Shown here piece by piece: positions 12,817-22,022 of a DNA stretch of 47,558 nucleotides. A model generated the notes under the pieces. It ran no database searches, was not told the DNA's origin, and saw only the letters and a list, made by a program, of their open reading frames with translations. The translations under genes were made by a program, and so were the position numbers. The stretch's first letter is position 1; each line of letters opens with the position of its first letter. Where the stretch lies: contig SXWH01000183.1 of NCBI GenBank assembly GCA_005791535.1, positions 1-47,558 on the forward strand, given 5' to 3'. Origin of the DNA: Verrucomicrobiaceae bacterium. GTDB taxonomy: Bacteria; Verrucomicrobiota; Verrucomicrobiia; Chthoniobacterales; Chthoniobacteraceae.

Positions 12817-15800
12817 ATGAAAATCCTGAACTTCGCAGTCGTTGCGCTGCTGTCAATCCACACGGTTAATGCAGCGGACACGACGACCGTCTTTAACGAA
12901 GTAATGTATCACCCGCCCAGTGCTGCCGACGCGGAATGGATCGAACTTCACAACAAAATGTCGGTGAACATGGATCTCTCCGGGTGGGAGATTTCCGGCG
13001 GTGTAAATTTCACGTTCCCCAACGGAACGGTCATCCCGGCAGACGGGTATCTGGTGGTGTCATCAAATCCCGGAGCCATGCCGGGTGTGACCGCACTTGG
13101 ACCGTGGACGGGCTCTCTCAATAACGGTGGCGAGACCATCCGGCTGCGGGACCGAACGGGGCGCGTGATGGATGAACTAAGCTACAACGACAGCAGCACT
13201 TGGCCAATCGGAGCCGACGGCGGCGGCTTTACGCTCGCGCGCCGCGCAGGACATTTGTCGGGCACGCAACCGGATCATTGGGTGGCATCAGTCCGCCGTG
13301 GCGGAACTCCGGGCTCTGGAAATTTTGACGCGACGCTCGGTGCACCACAACCGGTATTCGGTCTCGGCGACGCCTGGCTTTACCACGGCACCAGCACAGG
13401 ACTTTCGAGCGGATGGGCGGCAACTTCCAACGTTGCCGGGACGGACGGATGGTTGTCCGGAAACGGAGTGCTCGCATTCGAGGAATCGCCTCTGCCCGCG
13501 CCGGTCGGCACGACGTTGCCGGCTCCGTCTTCGCATCCCACCGGCACCTACTACTTCCAGAAGCAGTTCAATTTCGTAGGCAATCCCTCGCTAACGAAAC
13601 TGACACTCCGGACTCTCACGGATGATGGCGCGGTCATTTATCTGAACGGCACCGAAGTCGCGCGGCAACGAATGGCATCCGGAACAGTTTCAGCCGCAAG
13701 CCGCGCCTCGAATGAGGTCGGAAATGCGGCGTTCGAAGACATCGTAATCCCGACCGCCGCGCTTTTGAACGGAACGAATACGCTGAGCGTCGAAGTGCAT
13801 CAACCAGGCACACCGGCTGGTCCCGGCACAGGCGGATTGACGCTGAGCGGACTCACGCTGACCGAGGTTGGAGGCGCCGGATTTACGACGAACTACTCAC
13901 GCCAACCGGGGGCCGTTGCATTCGCAAAAGACTTGATCGGCAATGGCTCGTTTGCGCCGACCCACACAATCCCGAATCTGAACAACGGGACCTTTGGCAA
14001 TTCCTCTTCGTGGATCGGAAACTCGGCAAATTCATTCTGCGGCGTGAGCTTCGGCGCGACCCCGGTGAGCGTGGGACGTGTGGCTTGGGGACGCGACAAT
14101 ACGCGCAACCTCACCGACCGCAGCAACGGGCTCTACACGCTGGAATACACAGCGCTGCCAAACCCTTCCGAATTCACTCCGCAGACTGGAAACCCAGCGA
14201 CCGGTTGGGCGACCATTGGGACCGCTTCCTATCCCTCCAACGGGCTTCCATACAGCCTTCGACACGCATTTTCATTCCCGCCGGTAACGGCGACCGGCAT
14301 CCGGCTTACCACGACGACGAACGGAACGTGCGTGGACGAACTCGAAGCCTCCTCGTCCGGCGGACCACTGTTTACGCTCATGTCCACGGGAGGCGCTGCC
14401 GATACTGCAGCGAACATGGCGACGACCGGAACCGCGTTCGCAAAGGATTTGATCGGGAATGGCTCACTTGCGCCGACGCATACGATTCCGAATCTGAACG
14501 ACGGGGTTTATGGAAACGCCAGTTCCTGGATTGGAAACACGGCGACTTCGTACTGCGGAATCGGCTTCGCGACACCCCGCCAGATTGGGCGCGTCGCATT
14601 CGGGCGGGACAATCTCGGCGCTTTTACCGATCGGACGCTCGGCGATTACACGATCCAATACACAACCGTTGCGAGCCCGAACCTAGCGACGCCCGAAGCA
14701 TCGTGGACGACCATCGGGGTGATCAACGTGAACGCTTCTCTGCCGCTTCCATCGCAGCGTCACGTGTTTGATTTCGCAGCGATCAACGCGACCGGCATTC
14801 GAATTCTCACTCCGGATGGAGCGTGCATCGATGAACTCGAACTCTACGGCACGCTCAATTCAGACATCGTGTGGGGTGCATCGCTTGAATCGCAGGAAGT
14901 GATTCCGCCGCCCGTTCCCCCATCGTTGCGAATCTCCGAAATCGCCGGCGCAGGCGCAGGAACATGGCGCATCGAACTCCAAAACCTCGGAGCCTCGCCC
15001 GTGAACATTGGCGGACTCATCCTCAGCGCCAGCGGACTTCCGGCCAGCTACACGATGCCGCCGCAGACTCTCGGAGCCGGTGACTTCCTTGTTCTGGATC
15101 AGGCCACGCTCGGATTTCGACCGCTGCTCGACGATCGCGTTTTTCTGATGACCGCCGGCAGCGCTGTGCTCGTCGATACCGCTGCGGTAAAGACGACGAC
15201 ACGGGCGCGCGATGGCCTGGGACGGATGCTTTCACCAACCGCCGATTCGTTTGGTGCTGCAAACGCATTCGCGCTGAACAGCGACGTCGTCATCAACGAA
15301 GTGATGTATCACGCGCCGCCAAACTCCGGCCCCGTTACGGACAATCCTGAGGAATGGATCGAACTCCACAATAAGAGCGCTGCGCCGGTGAGCATCGCAG
15401 GCTGGAAACTCGACGACGCAGTCTCGTTCACAATTCCAGCAGGAACAATAATCCCAGCGGGCAGCTATCTCGTTCTGGCAAAAGACGCAGCCGCGCTCGC
15501 TGCAAAATGGCCCGAACACAGCACCCGGATCATCGGTAACTTTTCCGGCACACTTTCCAATACGACCGATCGCATCGTGCTCGAGGATGCTGCGGGAAAT
15601 CCCGTGGACGAAGTCCGCTACTACACCGGTGGCGCATGGCCCGAGACGCCCGATGGCGGCGGCGCATCGCTGGAATTGCGCGACCCGCGCGCCGACAATT
15701 CGGCAGGGAGCGCGTGGGCGGCGAGCGATGAGAGCGGCGACACCGCGTGGCAGAATGTCAGCTACACGATGGTCGCCGGACAGGCTTTCGGGCAGACAGC

Positions 15801-18800
15801 GTTGTGGAATGAATTCCGCCTCGGCCTGCTCGATTCGGGCGAGTGCCTGGTGGACGATGTCAGCGTCGTTCGGGTGAGTAACAGCCAGCAACTCATTCAG
15901 GGCGGCGATTTCGAATCCCTCGCCACGAAATGGCGTGCGCTGGGAAACCACGGCACGAGCGCCATCGAGGCGGAACCCGGTGCGCCGTCGAACCATGTTC
16001 TCCGCCTCCGTTCCAGCGGTGCGTTCTCATGGAATCACAATCACATCGAAACATCGTTCGTTGCGAACACCGCGCTCATCGATGGCGAGAGCTACACAGT
16101 AAGCTTCCGGGCGCGCTGGCTGTCAGGCTCGAATCAACTCAACACGCGCGCCTATTACTCGCGCCTCGCGAAAACGACCGAGCTCACGATGGCTACACGC
16201 ATCGGCACCCCGGGCGCGGCGAATTCGCGGAGCATCGCGAATCTCGGCCCAACATTGACCGGCCTCACACATTCCCCGGTCATTCCCAACGCAGGCGAAG
16301 CCGTGACGGTCAGCGCCACTGCCACGGACCCGGATGGGATCGCGTCGCTCACTTTGCGCTACGCGCTCAATGGCGGCGCGACTTTTGCCAGCGTGCCGAT
16401 GACCGCGAACGGCGCGACCTACTCCGCGCAAATTCCCGGCCAGTCGGCAGCGACGATCGTTCAGTTTTACATCGAAGCTGCCGACGCCGCAGCCGCGACA
16501 TCCACGCTTCCCGCAGCCGGTGCGGCTTCGCGGGCGCTTTATCTCGTCAATGACGGAGCAGGCACCACCCTCGCCGCCCACGAGCTCCGCGTGATCATGC
16601 TTCCCGCCGACTCGACCAGCCTCCTCGCGCCGCTGAATCGCCTGAGCGACGCCCGCATCGGCGGCACGGCGGTGTATCGCCGGAACGAAGTCTTCTACGA
16701 CGTGGGCGTCCGCTTGCAGGGAACCGCCGCAGGCCGGATCCGGGATGGCGACGACTACGTCGGCTACGATGTGGGATTTGCCGCCGACCGCCTCTTCCGC
16801 GGACTGCACAACAATCTGAACATCGACCGCAGCGGACGCTCCCCCGTGATTCGCCAGCAGCATGAGATTTACGTGAAACACGCGTTTCACCGCGCGGGCG
16901 TCGCCTGCACCTATGACGACCTCGTCTATTTCATCTCGCCGAACGGGACACACACCGGCACCGCGATCCTTCAAATGGCCGGCTACGGCGGCGAGTTCGT
17001 GAAATCCGAGTTCGGCGGCGACGGAACGATCTTCAACATGGACGGCACCTACGAGCCGAGCACAACGACCAACGGCAACTTCGAGAGCCTCAAGAATCCC
17101 GTTCCTCTCGCACCACACGTCCAATCGGACTTTGCAAACTTCGGCAGCGATAAGGAGCAATACCGCGGCCAGCTCGAACCACGCGCCAACGGCCGGGCGG
17201 ATGATTTCTCCGGGCTCATCGCGTTCAGTCAGGCAATGGCGGACACCGGCCCGGGTTTCGCGACAAACATCGCCGCACGGATGGATGTGGATCAATGGAT
17301 GCGCTGCGCCGCGATTTATTCGCTATTCGGAATCGGCGACTGCTACATGACGAATGGCTTCCAGCATAACTTCCGCATTCACGTGCCGAGCGACGGACTC
17401 CGCGTGTCGGCTCTCGCGTGGGACATGGACTTTGTGCACAGCTTCGCGCTTAACAGTCCGCCAATCCTCGCTGGCGGCAACCTCCTCCGCGTCATCAATA
17501 CCGTGCCCGGCGCCCGCCACGCGTACTACGGCCATTTGCACGACCTCTGCCAGACGGTCTTCAATACCAGCTACATGCTGCCGTGGCTCTCGCACTACGG
17601 GAGCGTCGTTGGCCAGAACTACACTTCAAACGCCGTCTATATCGACGCGCGCCGCAGCCACATCCTCTCGCAACTCCCGGCAACGGTCGCCTTTTCGATA
17701 ACGACGAATGGCGGAGCCAACTTCAGCGTGAACGCGGCCAGCACGACGCTTGGAGGGAATGGCTGGATCAATGTTCGCGAAATCCGCCGCTCCGACACCA
17801 ACGCTGCGCTCGACCTTGTTTGGACCAGCGACACGGCGTGGACCGCCACAGTCGGTCTCAACTTCGGCGCGAACCCGATCACGCTCGTCGCATACGACGC
17901 AAACGGTGCGCAACTCGGCACCGCGGCTATCACGGTCACCAGCACGCTCACAGCGCCGAATCCGCGCGACCATCTCCGCATCACCGAGATTCACTACAAC
18001 CCCGCCGCTCCAGCCGGTGGCGAAACCGCTGTAAGCACCGACAAGGACGACTTCGAGTTTATCGAGCTTCGGAACTTCCACCCGACGCAAAACCTCGACA
18101 TCAGCCTTTGCAAATTCACATCGGGCGTGGACTTCACATTCCCCTCCCCGACAATCCTTGCGCCCGGCGAGTTCATCCACGTCGCGCGAAATGTCGCAGC
18201 GTTCAATGCGCGCTACGGTGCCGGCCCGCGCCGCACCGGACCTTACGGACCGCCGGATTCGCTCTCCAATGGCGGCGAGACCATCACGCTCGTGGACGCC
18301 ACCGGCGCGCTGATTCAGTCGCTCACCTACAACGACACATGGTATCCGCAAACCGACAACGGCGGCTACTCGCTCGTCGTCGTTGCGCCGGAGCTCCCTC
18401 TCGATCGAACCGTTGCATCGAGCTTCCGCGCCAGCACGGCCATCGGTGGGAATCCAGGTGCCTCGGATGCTGTCACATTCACCGGCACGCCGGGCGATGA
18501 TCTCGACGGCGACGGGCTCAGCGCATTCCTCGAACACGCGCTCGGCACCAGCGACGGTGTCCCAAACACCAGCGGCATTGCCGTGACCCGCGAGCTCGAC
18601 GGCTCACTCACGCTCACGTTCACATCGCGGCTGAACGCAGACGACGTCGTCCTCTCGCTCGAAACCGCGACCACACCCGGAGCATTCGTGCCCGCCGTGC
18701 CGATCGTCGTCAGCGCTGTTCAGAGCGGGACGACGCTCACCCAAACGTGGCGCGCAACTCCCCCGCCCGGCGCCGGGCAATTCCTCGTGCGGCTCAAGGC

Positions 18801-18813
18801 CACGGCGCGCTGA
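12817..18813 (+). CDS. giant secreted protein with lamin-tail and CotH kinase-like domains
   Basis: A 1998-residue exported protein starting 7 bases after the stop of the PEP-CTERM gene, so almost surely co-transcribed. The start at 12817 opens the signal peptide MKILNFAVVALLSIHTVNA. Lamin-tail domains lie at about 25-110 (FNEVMYHPP, EWIELHN), 826-960 (INEVMYHAPP, EWIELHN) and 1720-1850 (ITEIHYNP, FIELRN), with a weaker one near 700-800. Two copies of the same binding-like module as in the upstream gene lie at about 368-515 and 540-690. A CotH-like domain spans about 1255-1600 and keeps the WDMDFV motif (W at 1535), the metal-binding site in CotH kinases. A DLDGDGLS calcium-type motif precedes the C-terminal domain. 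No PEP-CTERM signal is present. CotH proteins phosphorylate surface proteins in other bacteria; whether the neighbour is a target is inference. Confidence 0.88.
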   Translation: MKILNFAVVALLSIHTVNAADTTTVFNEVMYHPPSAADAEWIELHNKMSVNMDLSGWEISGGVNFTFPNGTVIPADGYLVVSSNPGAMPGVTALGPWTGSLNNGGETIRLRDRTGRVMDELSYNDSSTWPIGADGGGFTLARRAGHLSGTQPDHWVASVRRGGTPGSGNFDATLGAPQPVFGLGDAWLYHGTSTGLSSGWAATSNVAGTDGWLSGNGVLAFEESPLPAPVGTTLPAPSSHPTGTYYFQKQFNFVGNPSLTKLTLRTLTDDGAVIYLNGTEVARQRMASGTVSAASRASNEVGNAAFEDIVIPTAALLNGTNTLSVEVHQPGTPAGPGTGGLTLSGLTLTEVGGAGFTTNYSRQPGAVAFAKDLIGNGSFAPTHTIPNLNNGTFGNSSSWIGNSANSFCGVSFGATPVSVGRVAWGRDNTRNLTDRSNGLYTLEYTALPNPSEFTPQTGNPATGWATIGTASYPSNGLPYSLRHAFSFPPVTATGIRLTTTTNGTCVDELEASSSGGPLFTLMSTGGAADTAANMATTGTAFAKDLIGNGSLAPTHTIPNLNDGVYGNASSWIGNTATSYCGIGFATPRQIGRVAFGRDNLGAFTDRTLGDYTIQYTTVASPNLATPEASWTTIGVINVNASLPLPSQRHVFDFAAINATGIRILTPDGACIDELELYGTLNSDIVWGASLESQEVIPPPVPPSLRISEIAGAGAGTWRIELQNLGASPVNIGGLILSASGLPASYTMPPQTLGAGDFLVLDQATLGFRPLLDDRVFLMTAGSAVLVDTAAVKTTTRARDGLGRMLSPTADSFGAANAFALNSDVVINEVMYHAPPNSGPVTDNPEEWIELHNKSAAPVSIAGWKLDDAVSFTIPAGTIIPAGSYLVLAKDAAALAAKWPEHSTRIIGNFSGTLSNTTDRIVLEDAAGNPVDEVRYYTGGAWPETPDGGGASLELRDPRADNSAGSAWAASDESGDTAWQNVSYTMVAGQAFGQTALWNEFRLGLLDSGECLVDDVSVVRVSNSQQLIQGGDFESLATKWRALGNHGTSAIEAEPGAPSNHVLRLRSSGAFSWNHNHIETSFVANTALIDGESYTVSFRARWLSGSNQLNTRAYYSRLAKTTELTMATRIGTPGAANSRSIANLGPTLTGLTHSPVIPNAGEAVTVSATATDPDGIASLTLRYALNGGATFASVPMTANGATYSAQIPGQSAATIVQFYIEAADAAAATSTLPAAGAASRALYLVNDGAGTTLAAHELRVIMLPADSTSLLAPLNRLSDARIGGTAVYRRNEVFYDVGVRLQGTAAGRIRDGDDYVGYDVGFAADRLFRGLHNNLNIDRSGRSPVIRQQHEIYVKHAFHRAGVACTYDDLVYFISPNGTHTGTAILQMAGYGGEFVKSEFGGDGTIFNMDGTYEPSTTTNGNFESLKNPVPLAPHVQSDFANFGSDKEQYRGQLEPRANGRADDFSGLIAFSQAMADTGPGFATNIAARMDVDQWMRCAAIYSLFGIGDCYMTNGFQHNFRIHVPSDGLRVSALAWDMDFVHSFALNSPPILAGGNLLRVINTVPGARHAYYGHLHDLCQTVFNTSYMLPWLSHYGSVVGQNYTSNAVYIDARRSHILSQLPATVAFSITTNGGANFSVNAASTTLGGNGWINVREIRRSDTNAALDLVWTSDTAWTATVGLNFGANPITLVAYDANGAQLGTAAITVTSTLTAPNPRDHLRITEIHYNPAAPAGGETAVSTDKDDFEFIELRNFHPTQNLDISLCKFTSGVDFTFPSPTILAPGEFIHVARNVAAFNARYGAGPRRTGPYGPPDSLSNGGETITLVDATGALIQSLTYNDTWYPQTDNGGYSLVVVAPELPLDRTVASSFRASTAIGGNPGASDAVTFTGTPGDDLDGDGLSAFLEHALGTSDGVPNTSGIAVTRELDGSLTLTFTSRLNADDVVLSLETATTPGAFVPAVPIVVSAVQSGTTLTQTWRATPPPGAGQFLVRLKATAR
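13921..14852 (+). repeat. tandem pair of module-encoding repeats, period 516 bases
   Basis: Two adjacent segments inside the CotH gene start with nearly the same bases (TTCGCAAAAG at 13921, TTCGCAAAGG at 14437), exactly 172 codons apart. Both encode the order AFAKDLIGNGS, APTHTIPNLN, SSWIGN, GRDN, TDR and C(V/I)DELE. A third recognisable DNA relative starts at about 8210 in the upstream gene. The pattern indicates duplication of one module within and between neighbouring genes. Confidence 0.8.
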
Positions 18814-18827
18814 GCGGGCCGGGCGCC

Positions 18828-20582
18828 TCAGCCCTGCTGCAACGTGCCCTGGAAAAGCTCCAGCACTTTGCGGATCTTCGGGTCGTCCTTAAAAATCTCC
18901 ATCGGGTCGCGATTATCCACGACCACCGGCGCGGGCACCACGCCTTCGCGAATCTCCAGCTTCACGCGCGTCGGCGCGCCCATGATGGCCGTGGCCACTT
19001 CGTCCATGAACTTCACGTGCGTATCCAGCATCTCCTTCGCGAACGACTGATCGGGCGGGAAGGCAATCGTCACCACTCCGCCTTCATTGCCCATCAACAC
19101 ACCGCCCTTCACGAGCCCCACAATCAAATTGCGGTCGCGTTTGATCGTATCGACAAACGCCTGCCAGAAATTCTCCACCGGCTTCGGCGCGGGCGCGACG
19201 GGCTTTGGCGGCTCGGGCTCGGGCTCGCGGACCACGGGCGGCTCCACCGCCTTTTCCACCACTGGCGCAGGCTCCGCTTTTGGCACGACAGGCGCAGCCT
19301 TGGGCGCGATCGGCTCCGGCTTCACAGCGACCGGCTCGGGCTTCGGGGCCGGCACCGGCGCTGGCTTCGCGACGGGCGCGGCGGGCGGAGTTGCGGCCCG
19401 TGGTGCAGGACGTGAAATCGGCGCGGCCACGGGCGGCGGGGGCGTCCCGCCGCGGAGCGCGGTCAGTGTGTCGAGCACCTCGGTGAGCGTTGCGCTTTGC
19501 AGCGTCTGGATTGCCCGGATCACCGCCACTTCAAAATGCATCTTCTTGTTCGGCGCCCACTTCATGCGGCCCTCCGCGCCGGCGAAGCCCTCGATCAAAT
19601 CCAGCAGCTTTTCCATCGGCGCGCGGTCCGCCTGCGCCTGAATCGTCGCAATCGTCTCCGGCATCAATTCCTCGCCGAGTCCCGCCGGGTCGGCTTTTAA
19701 AACGAGCAGATTCCGCAGGTGCGAGATCAAATCGCTCATCAGCCGCCCGAGGTCGCGCCCGGCCTCCGCGTGACCGTGCACCGCATGCAACGCCGAGGCG
19801 GCGTCGCCGTCGAGAATCGCATCCGTCAGCCCGAACACCGCCTCCGCGGCCGTGAAGCCGAACACGCTCAGCACATCCGCCTCCGTGATGTGGCTTCCGC
19901 AAAACGCCACGAGCTGATCCAGCATCGACTCCGCATCGCGCAGACCGCCCTCCGCCCCGCGCGCCACCGTCGCAGCCGCCGCCGGGTCGAGCGTGAAGCC
20001 CTCCTGCGATGCGATCCACAGCAGATGCCGCGCAATCGTCGCCGTCGGGATGCGCCGCAGGTCGAACCGCTGGCACCGGCTCAAAATCGTCGGCAGCACC
20101 TTCTGCACATCCGTCGTCGCCATCAAAAACTTCGCGTGCGGCGGCGGCTCCTCCAGCGTTTTCAGCAGCGCATTAAACGCCGCCGTCGTGAGCATGTGCA
20201 CCTCGTCGATGATGTAGATCTTGAACTTCCCGCGCGCCGGCGCAAACCGCACATTCTCCCGCAGCTCGCGCACCTGCTCCACGCCGTTGTTGCTCGCACC
20301 GTCGATCTCGATCACGTCCAGCGAACGCCCCTGCGCGATTTCCCTGCAAATATCATCCTCCGGGTCAAAATCCGCCCGCGGCCCGTCCGGCGCATTCAGC
20401 GCCATGGCAAAGATGCGCGCCGTGGAAGTCTTCCCCGTCCCGCGCGGCCCCACGAAGATGTAAGCGTGCGCGATACGATTCTGCTCGATGGCATTGCGCA
20501 GCGTCTGCGTGATGTGCTCCTGACCGAGGACATCATCAAATTTCTGCGGGCGATATTTGCGTGCGAAGACCGTGTAACTCAC
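18828..20582 (-). CDS. dnaX: DNA polymerase III subunit gamma/tau
   Basis: ATPase of the clamp loader that opens the sliding clamp and organises the replisome. From a GTG at 20582 (chosen because VSYTVFARKYRP is the usual family start) the product has 584 residues. Walker A GPRGTGKT is at 45-52 and the Walker B/DExx box IYIIDEVH at about 122-129; the SRCQRFDLRR sensor/arginine-finger segment follows. The zinc module that normally holds four cysteines between Walker A and the IEIDGASN segment is degenerate: residues 63-80 keep only one Cys (C79). A Pro/Ala/Lys/Glu-rich linker (about 365-455) leads to a tau-like C-terminal domain. I see no A-rich slippery site that would make a separate gamma. 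The gene converges with the CotH gene, 14 bases apart. Confidence 0.95.
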   Translation of the reverse strand: MSYTVFARKYRPQKFDDVLGQEHITQTLRNAIEQNRIAHAYIFVGPRGTGKTSTARIFAMALNAPDGPRADFDPEDDICREIAQGRSLDVIEIDGASNNGVEQVRELRENVRFAPARGKFKIYIIDEVHMLTTAAFNALLKTLEEPPPHAKFLMATTDVQKVLPTILSRCQRFDLRRIPTATIARHLLWIASQEGFTLDPAAAATVARGAEGGLRDAESMLDQLVAFCGSHITEADVLSVFGFTAAEAVFGLTDAILDGDAASALHAVHGHAEAGRDLGRLMSDLISHLRNLLVLKADPAGLGEELMPETIATIQAQADRAPMEKLLDLIEGFAGAEGRMKWAPNKKMHFEVAVIRAIQTLQSATLTEVLDTLTALRGGTPPPPVAAPISRPAPRAATPPAAPVAKPAPVPAPKPEPVAVKPEPIAPKAAPVVPKAEPAPVVEKAVEPPVVREPEPEPPKPVAPAPKPVENFWQAFVDTIKRDRNLIVGLVKGGVLMGNEGGVVTIAFPPDQSFAKEMLDTHVKFMDEVATAIMGAPTRVKLEIREGVVPAPVVVDNRDPMEIFKDDPKIRKVLELFQGTLQQG

Positions 20583-20770
20583 CCCGTGAGTTGAGCGACG
20601 CACCGCCTCCGCGACAACGGAAAAAACACCCGGCCCGGAATCACACCCGCCACGTCGAAGCCGTATCATCTTCCGGCCGCCGGACGGACGGTGTGCAAAT
20701 ATGCGCGCATCCTCCTTTCGCCATCCGGCCGGACCGGCGAATGAATTCGCAGCTTCCTTCGCGTTTCCGG

Positions 20771-21214
20771 CTACGGGCCGGCGATTTTTGCATCCGGAAG
20801 CGCCGCCTTCAGTGCATCAATGCTCTCCCGTGTCAGGCCCGTACAGCCCGTGAGGTCGACGTCCCTCAGCCCTTTGAACCCCGACAGCCCGGCCACGTTC
20901 CGCAGCCCCTTGCAGTCGCGCAGCCACAAGAACTCCAGCATGCGGAGATTCCTCACCGCCTCCAAATCCGCAAGCCTCTCGCAACCGCCGAATGAAATGC
21001 CCTCCAGTCGCGACTGCCCCGCGAGTGCGTCCACATTCGCAAGCTCCCTGCACCGCCCGAGAAACAAACGCTTTAACTTCGTCAAGCCATTGAGAGCTGA
21101 TAAATCCCGAACAGCATCGGCATCCAGGACCTGCAACGCTACCGGATTGAGCCGCTGCACCAGCTCCCGATTTTCCTCAAACTCCCTGCCCGTCGGAATG
21201 CGTACATAGGTCAC
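20771..21214 (-). CDS. leucine-rich-repeat protein, probably the C-terminal part of a split gene
   Basis: A 147-residue frame from a GTG at 21214 with about four leucine-rich repeats of the cysteine-containing kind (for example LKRLFLGRCRELANVDAL, LEFLWLRDCKGLRNVAGL and LRDVDLTGCTGLT). Such repeats form a curved protein-binding surface; the partner is unknown. The same frame continues upstream without interruption for 21 sense codons (IFDEVKNDWRAAF and beyond) until a TAG at 21278-21280, beyond which it continues as a signal-anchor peptide starting with ATG at 21433. The whole reading is therefore best explained as one membrane-anchored LRR protein of about 220 residues broken by an in-frame amber codon. 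If the GTG is used, the product would be cytoplasmic and lack its anchor. Confidence 0.6.
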   Translation of the reverse strand: MTYVRIPTGREFEENRELVQRLNPVALQVLDADAVRDLSALNGLTKLKRLFLGRCRELANVDALAGQSRLEGISFGGCERLADLEAVRNLRMLEFLWLRDCKGLRNVAGLSGFKGLRDVDLTGCTGLTRESIDALKAALPDAKIAGP

Positions 21215-21277
21215 CGCACCGTTCCACGTCTTGCTTCGAAAAGCCGCCCGCCAGTCGTTCTTAACCTCATCAAAAAT

Positions 21278-21433
21278 CTACACATGCGTCACTATCCACC
21301 CCAATTCCACCGCATGCCGAATCGCCAAACGTTGCGAGACCACGCGCCACACAGCCCACGCGAAAAGCAGGACAGTCGCGATAATCAACCAGCGGGCGAA
21401 ATACCGGCGTCGGCTTGGTTTGGAAGTAGTCAT
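21278..21433 (-). pseudogene. detached N-terminal anchor of the LRR gene
   Basis: An ATG at 21433 opens 51 codons ending in TAG. The peptide has a basic start (MTTSKPSRRRYFARW) and then one transmembrane segment (WLIIATVLLFAWAVWRVV, residues 15-32), followed by HAVELGWIVTHV. The TAG lies in the same frame as the LRR part downstream: 63 bases, or 21 codons, separate it from the GTG at 21214. A single base change at the TAG would restore a continuous anchored LRR protein. Alternative readings are a real nonsense mutation, read-through of UAG, or a sequencing error. Confidence 0.55.
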
Positions 21434-21551
21434 CGGCGATTTCACGATACCCTATGCATTCGGTTTGTCTCCGGTCACCATAGAAAACAACCCGGCCCTG
21501 CCGCGCCTCAGCAAACTTCAGCGCTCGAGAGGAACAAATGGACCGCAGACT

Positions 21552-22022
21552 TCAGTCGCCGAACTCAAAGACGCGAAGCGCAAAGTGGTTCCCAGTGGCA
21601 GGTGACGAGAGTTTCCGCTCCTTGCGCCAAGGTCGGTAAATGAACTCGCCGCGCCCTTGCATATTCCGACTGCGATTCTGCGTTCCTTTTGTGCACCGTT
21701 TATACCGCTTTGATGTTCCTATAGGCAACCGACGGAAAAGTGAGGCCGTCGAGCCGTCGGAAGACCCCGTCGAGTGGTCGGAATAAGGCACCGAAGCGTC
21801 AGACAAAGGCGTCGAGTCCTCAGAAGCGGGCAAAAAGTCGTCGGGATTACCCGAGAAGCCGTCTGAAGAGGGCATAAAGTGGTCCGGGATAGGGAAAAAG
21901 TAGTCAGGAGAGGCCGTGAAGTCGTCGGACATGCCCGTCAAGTCGTCCGACATGCCCATCAAGTCGTCTGGGATGCCCATAAAGTCGAAAGATTTGCGGG
22001 GGACATAACTGACGCGGAGCAC
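21552..22022 (-). CDS. possible heptapeptide-repeat ORF (doubtful)
   Basis: This 156-codon frame is the only one of the six that stays open across the entire 21-base repeat array. The array reads as about 11 heptapeptides of the form D-D/x-F/L/S-x-G/P-x-S/P (for example DDLTGMS, DDFLPAS, DHSTGSS). The third position is hydrophobic in the first seven units and Ser in the last four. The C-terminal third is basic and unremarkable. There is no signal peptide, no ribosome-binding site and no family I recognise. Either it is a small repetitive acidic protein or the frame is a by-product of a repeat whose period is a multiple of three. Confidence 0.22.
   Translation of the reverse strand: MLRVSYVPRKSFDFMGIPDDLMGMSDDLTGMSDDFTASPDYFFPIPDHFMPSSDGFSGNPDDFLPASEDSTPLSDASVPYSDHSTGSSDGSTASLFRRLPIGTSKRYKRCTKGTQNRSRNMQGRGEFIYRPWRKERKLSSPATGNHFALRVFEFGD
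21730..22002. repeat. array of 21-base degenerate tandem repeats, about 12 units
   Basis: Units are in perfect 21-base register with no insertion or deletion: starts at 21751, 21772, 21793, 21814, 21835, 21856, 21877, 21898, 21919, 21940 and 21961, with degenerate end units at 21730 and 21982. The best-preserved unit is AAGTCGTCNGACATGCCCRT plus one base; most units begin (A/G)AG(T/C)CGTC or a close variant. Conservation is highest at the 21919-21981 end and decays toward the other. The period equals seven codons and also two helical turns of B-DNA. It is not a CRISPR array: there are no spacers. Confidence 0.85.

Noticed and set aside
19200-19480. Pro/Ala/Lys repeat region in dnaX as a separate repeat element or frameshift site
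   Set aside because: It is an in-frame flexible linker typical of tau subunits; no A-rich slippery site or frame break was seen.
20583-20770. Short GC-rich palindromes (for example TCCGGCCGGA) upstream of dnaX as terminators
   Set aside because: No T-run follows on either strand, and such palindromes are common by chance in this GC-rich sequence.
21730-22002. CRISPR array
   Set aside because: Units are directly contiguous with no spacers and diverge by substitution.
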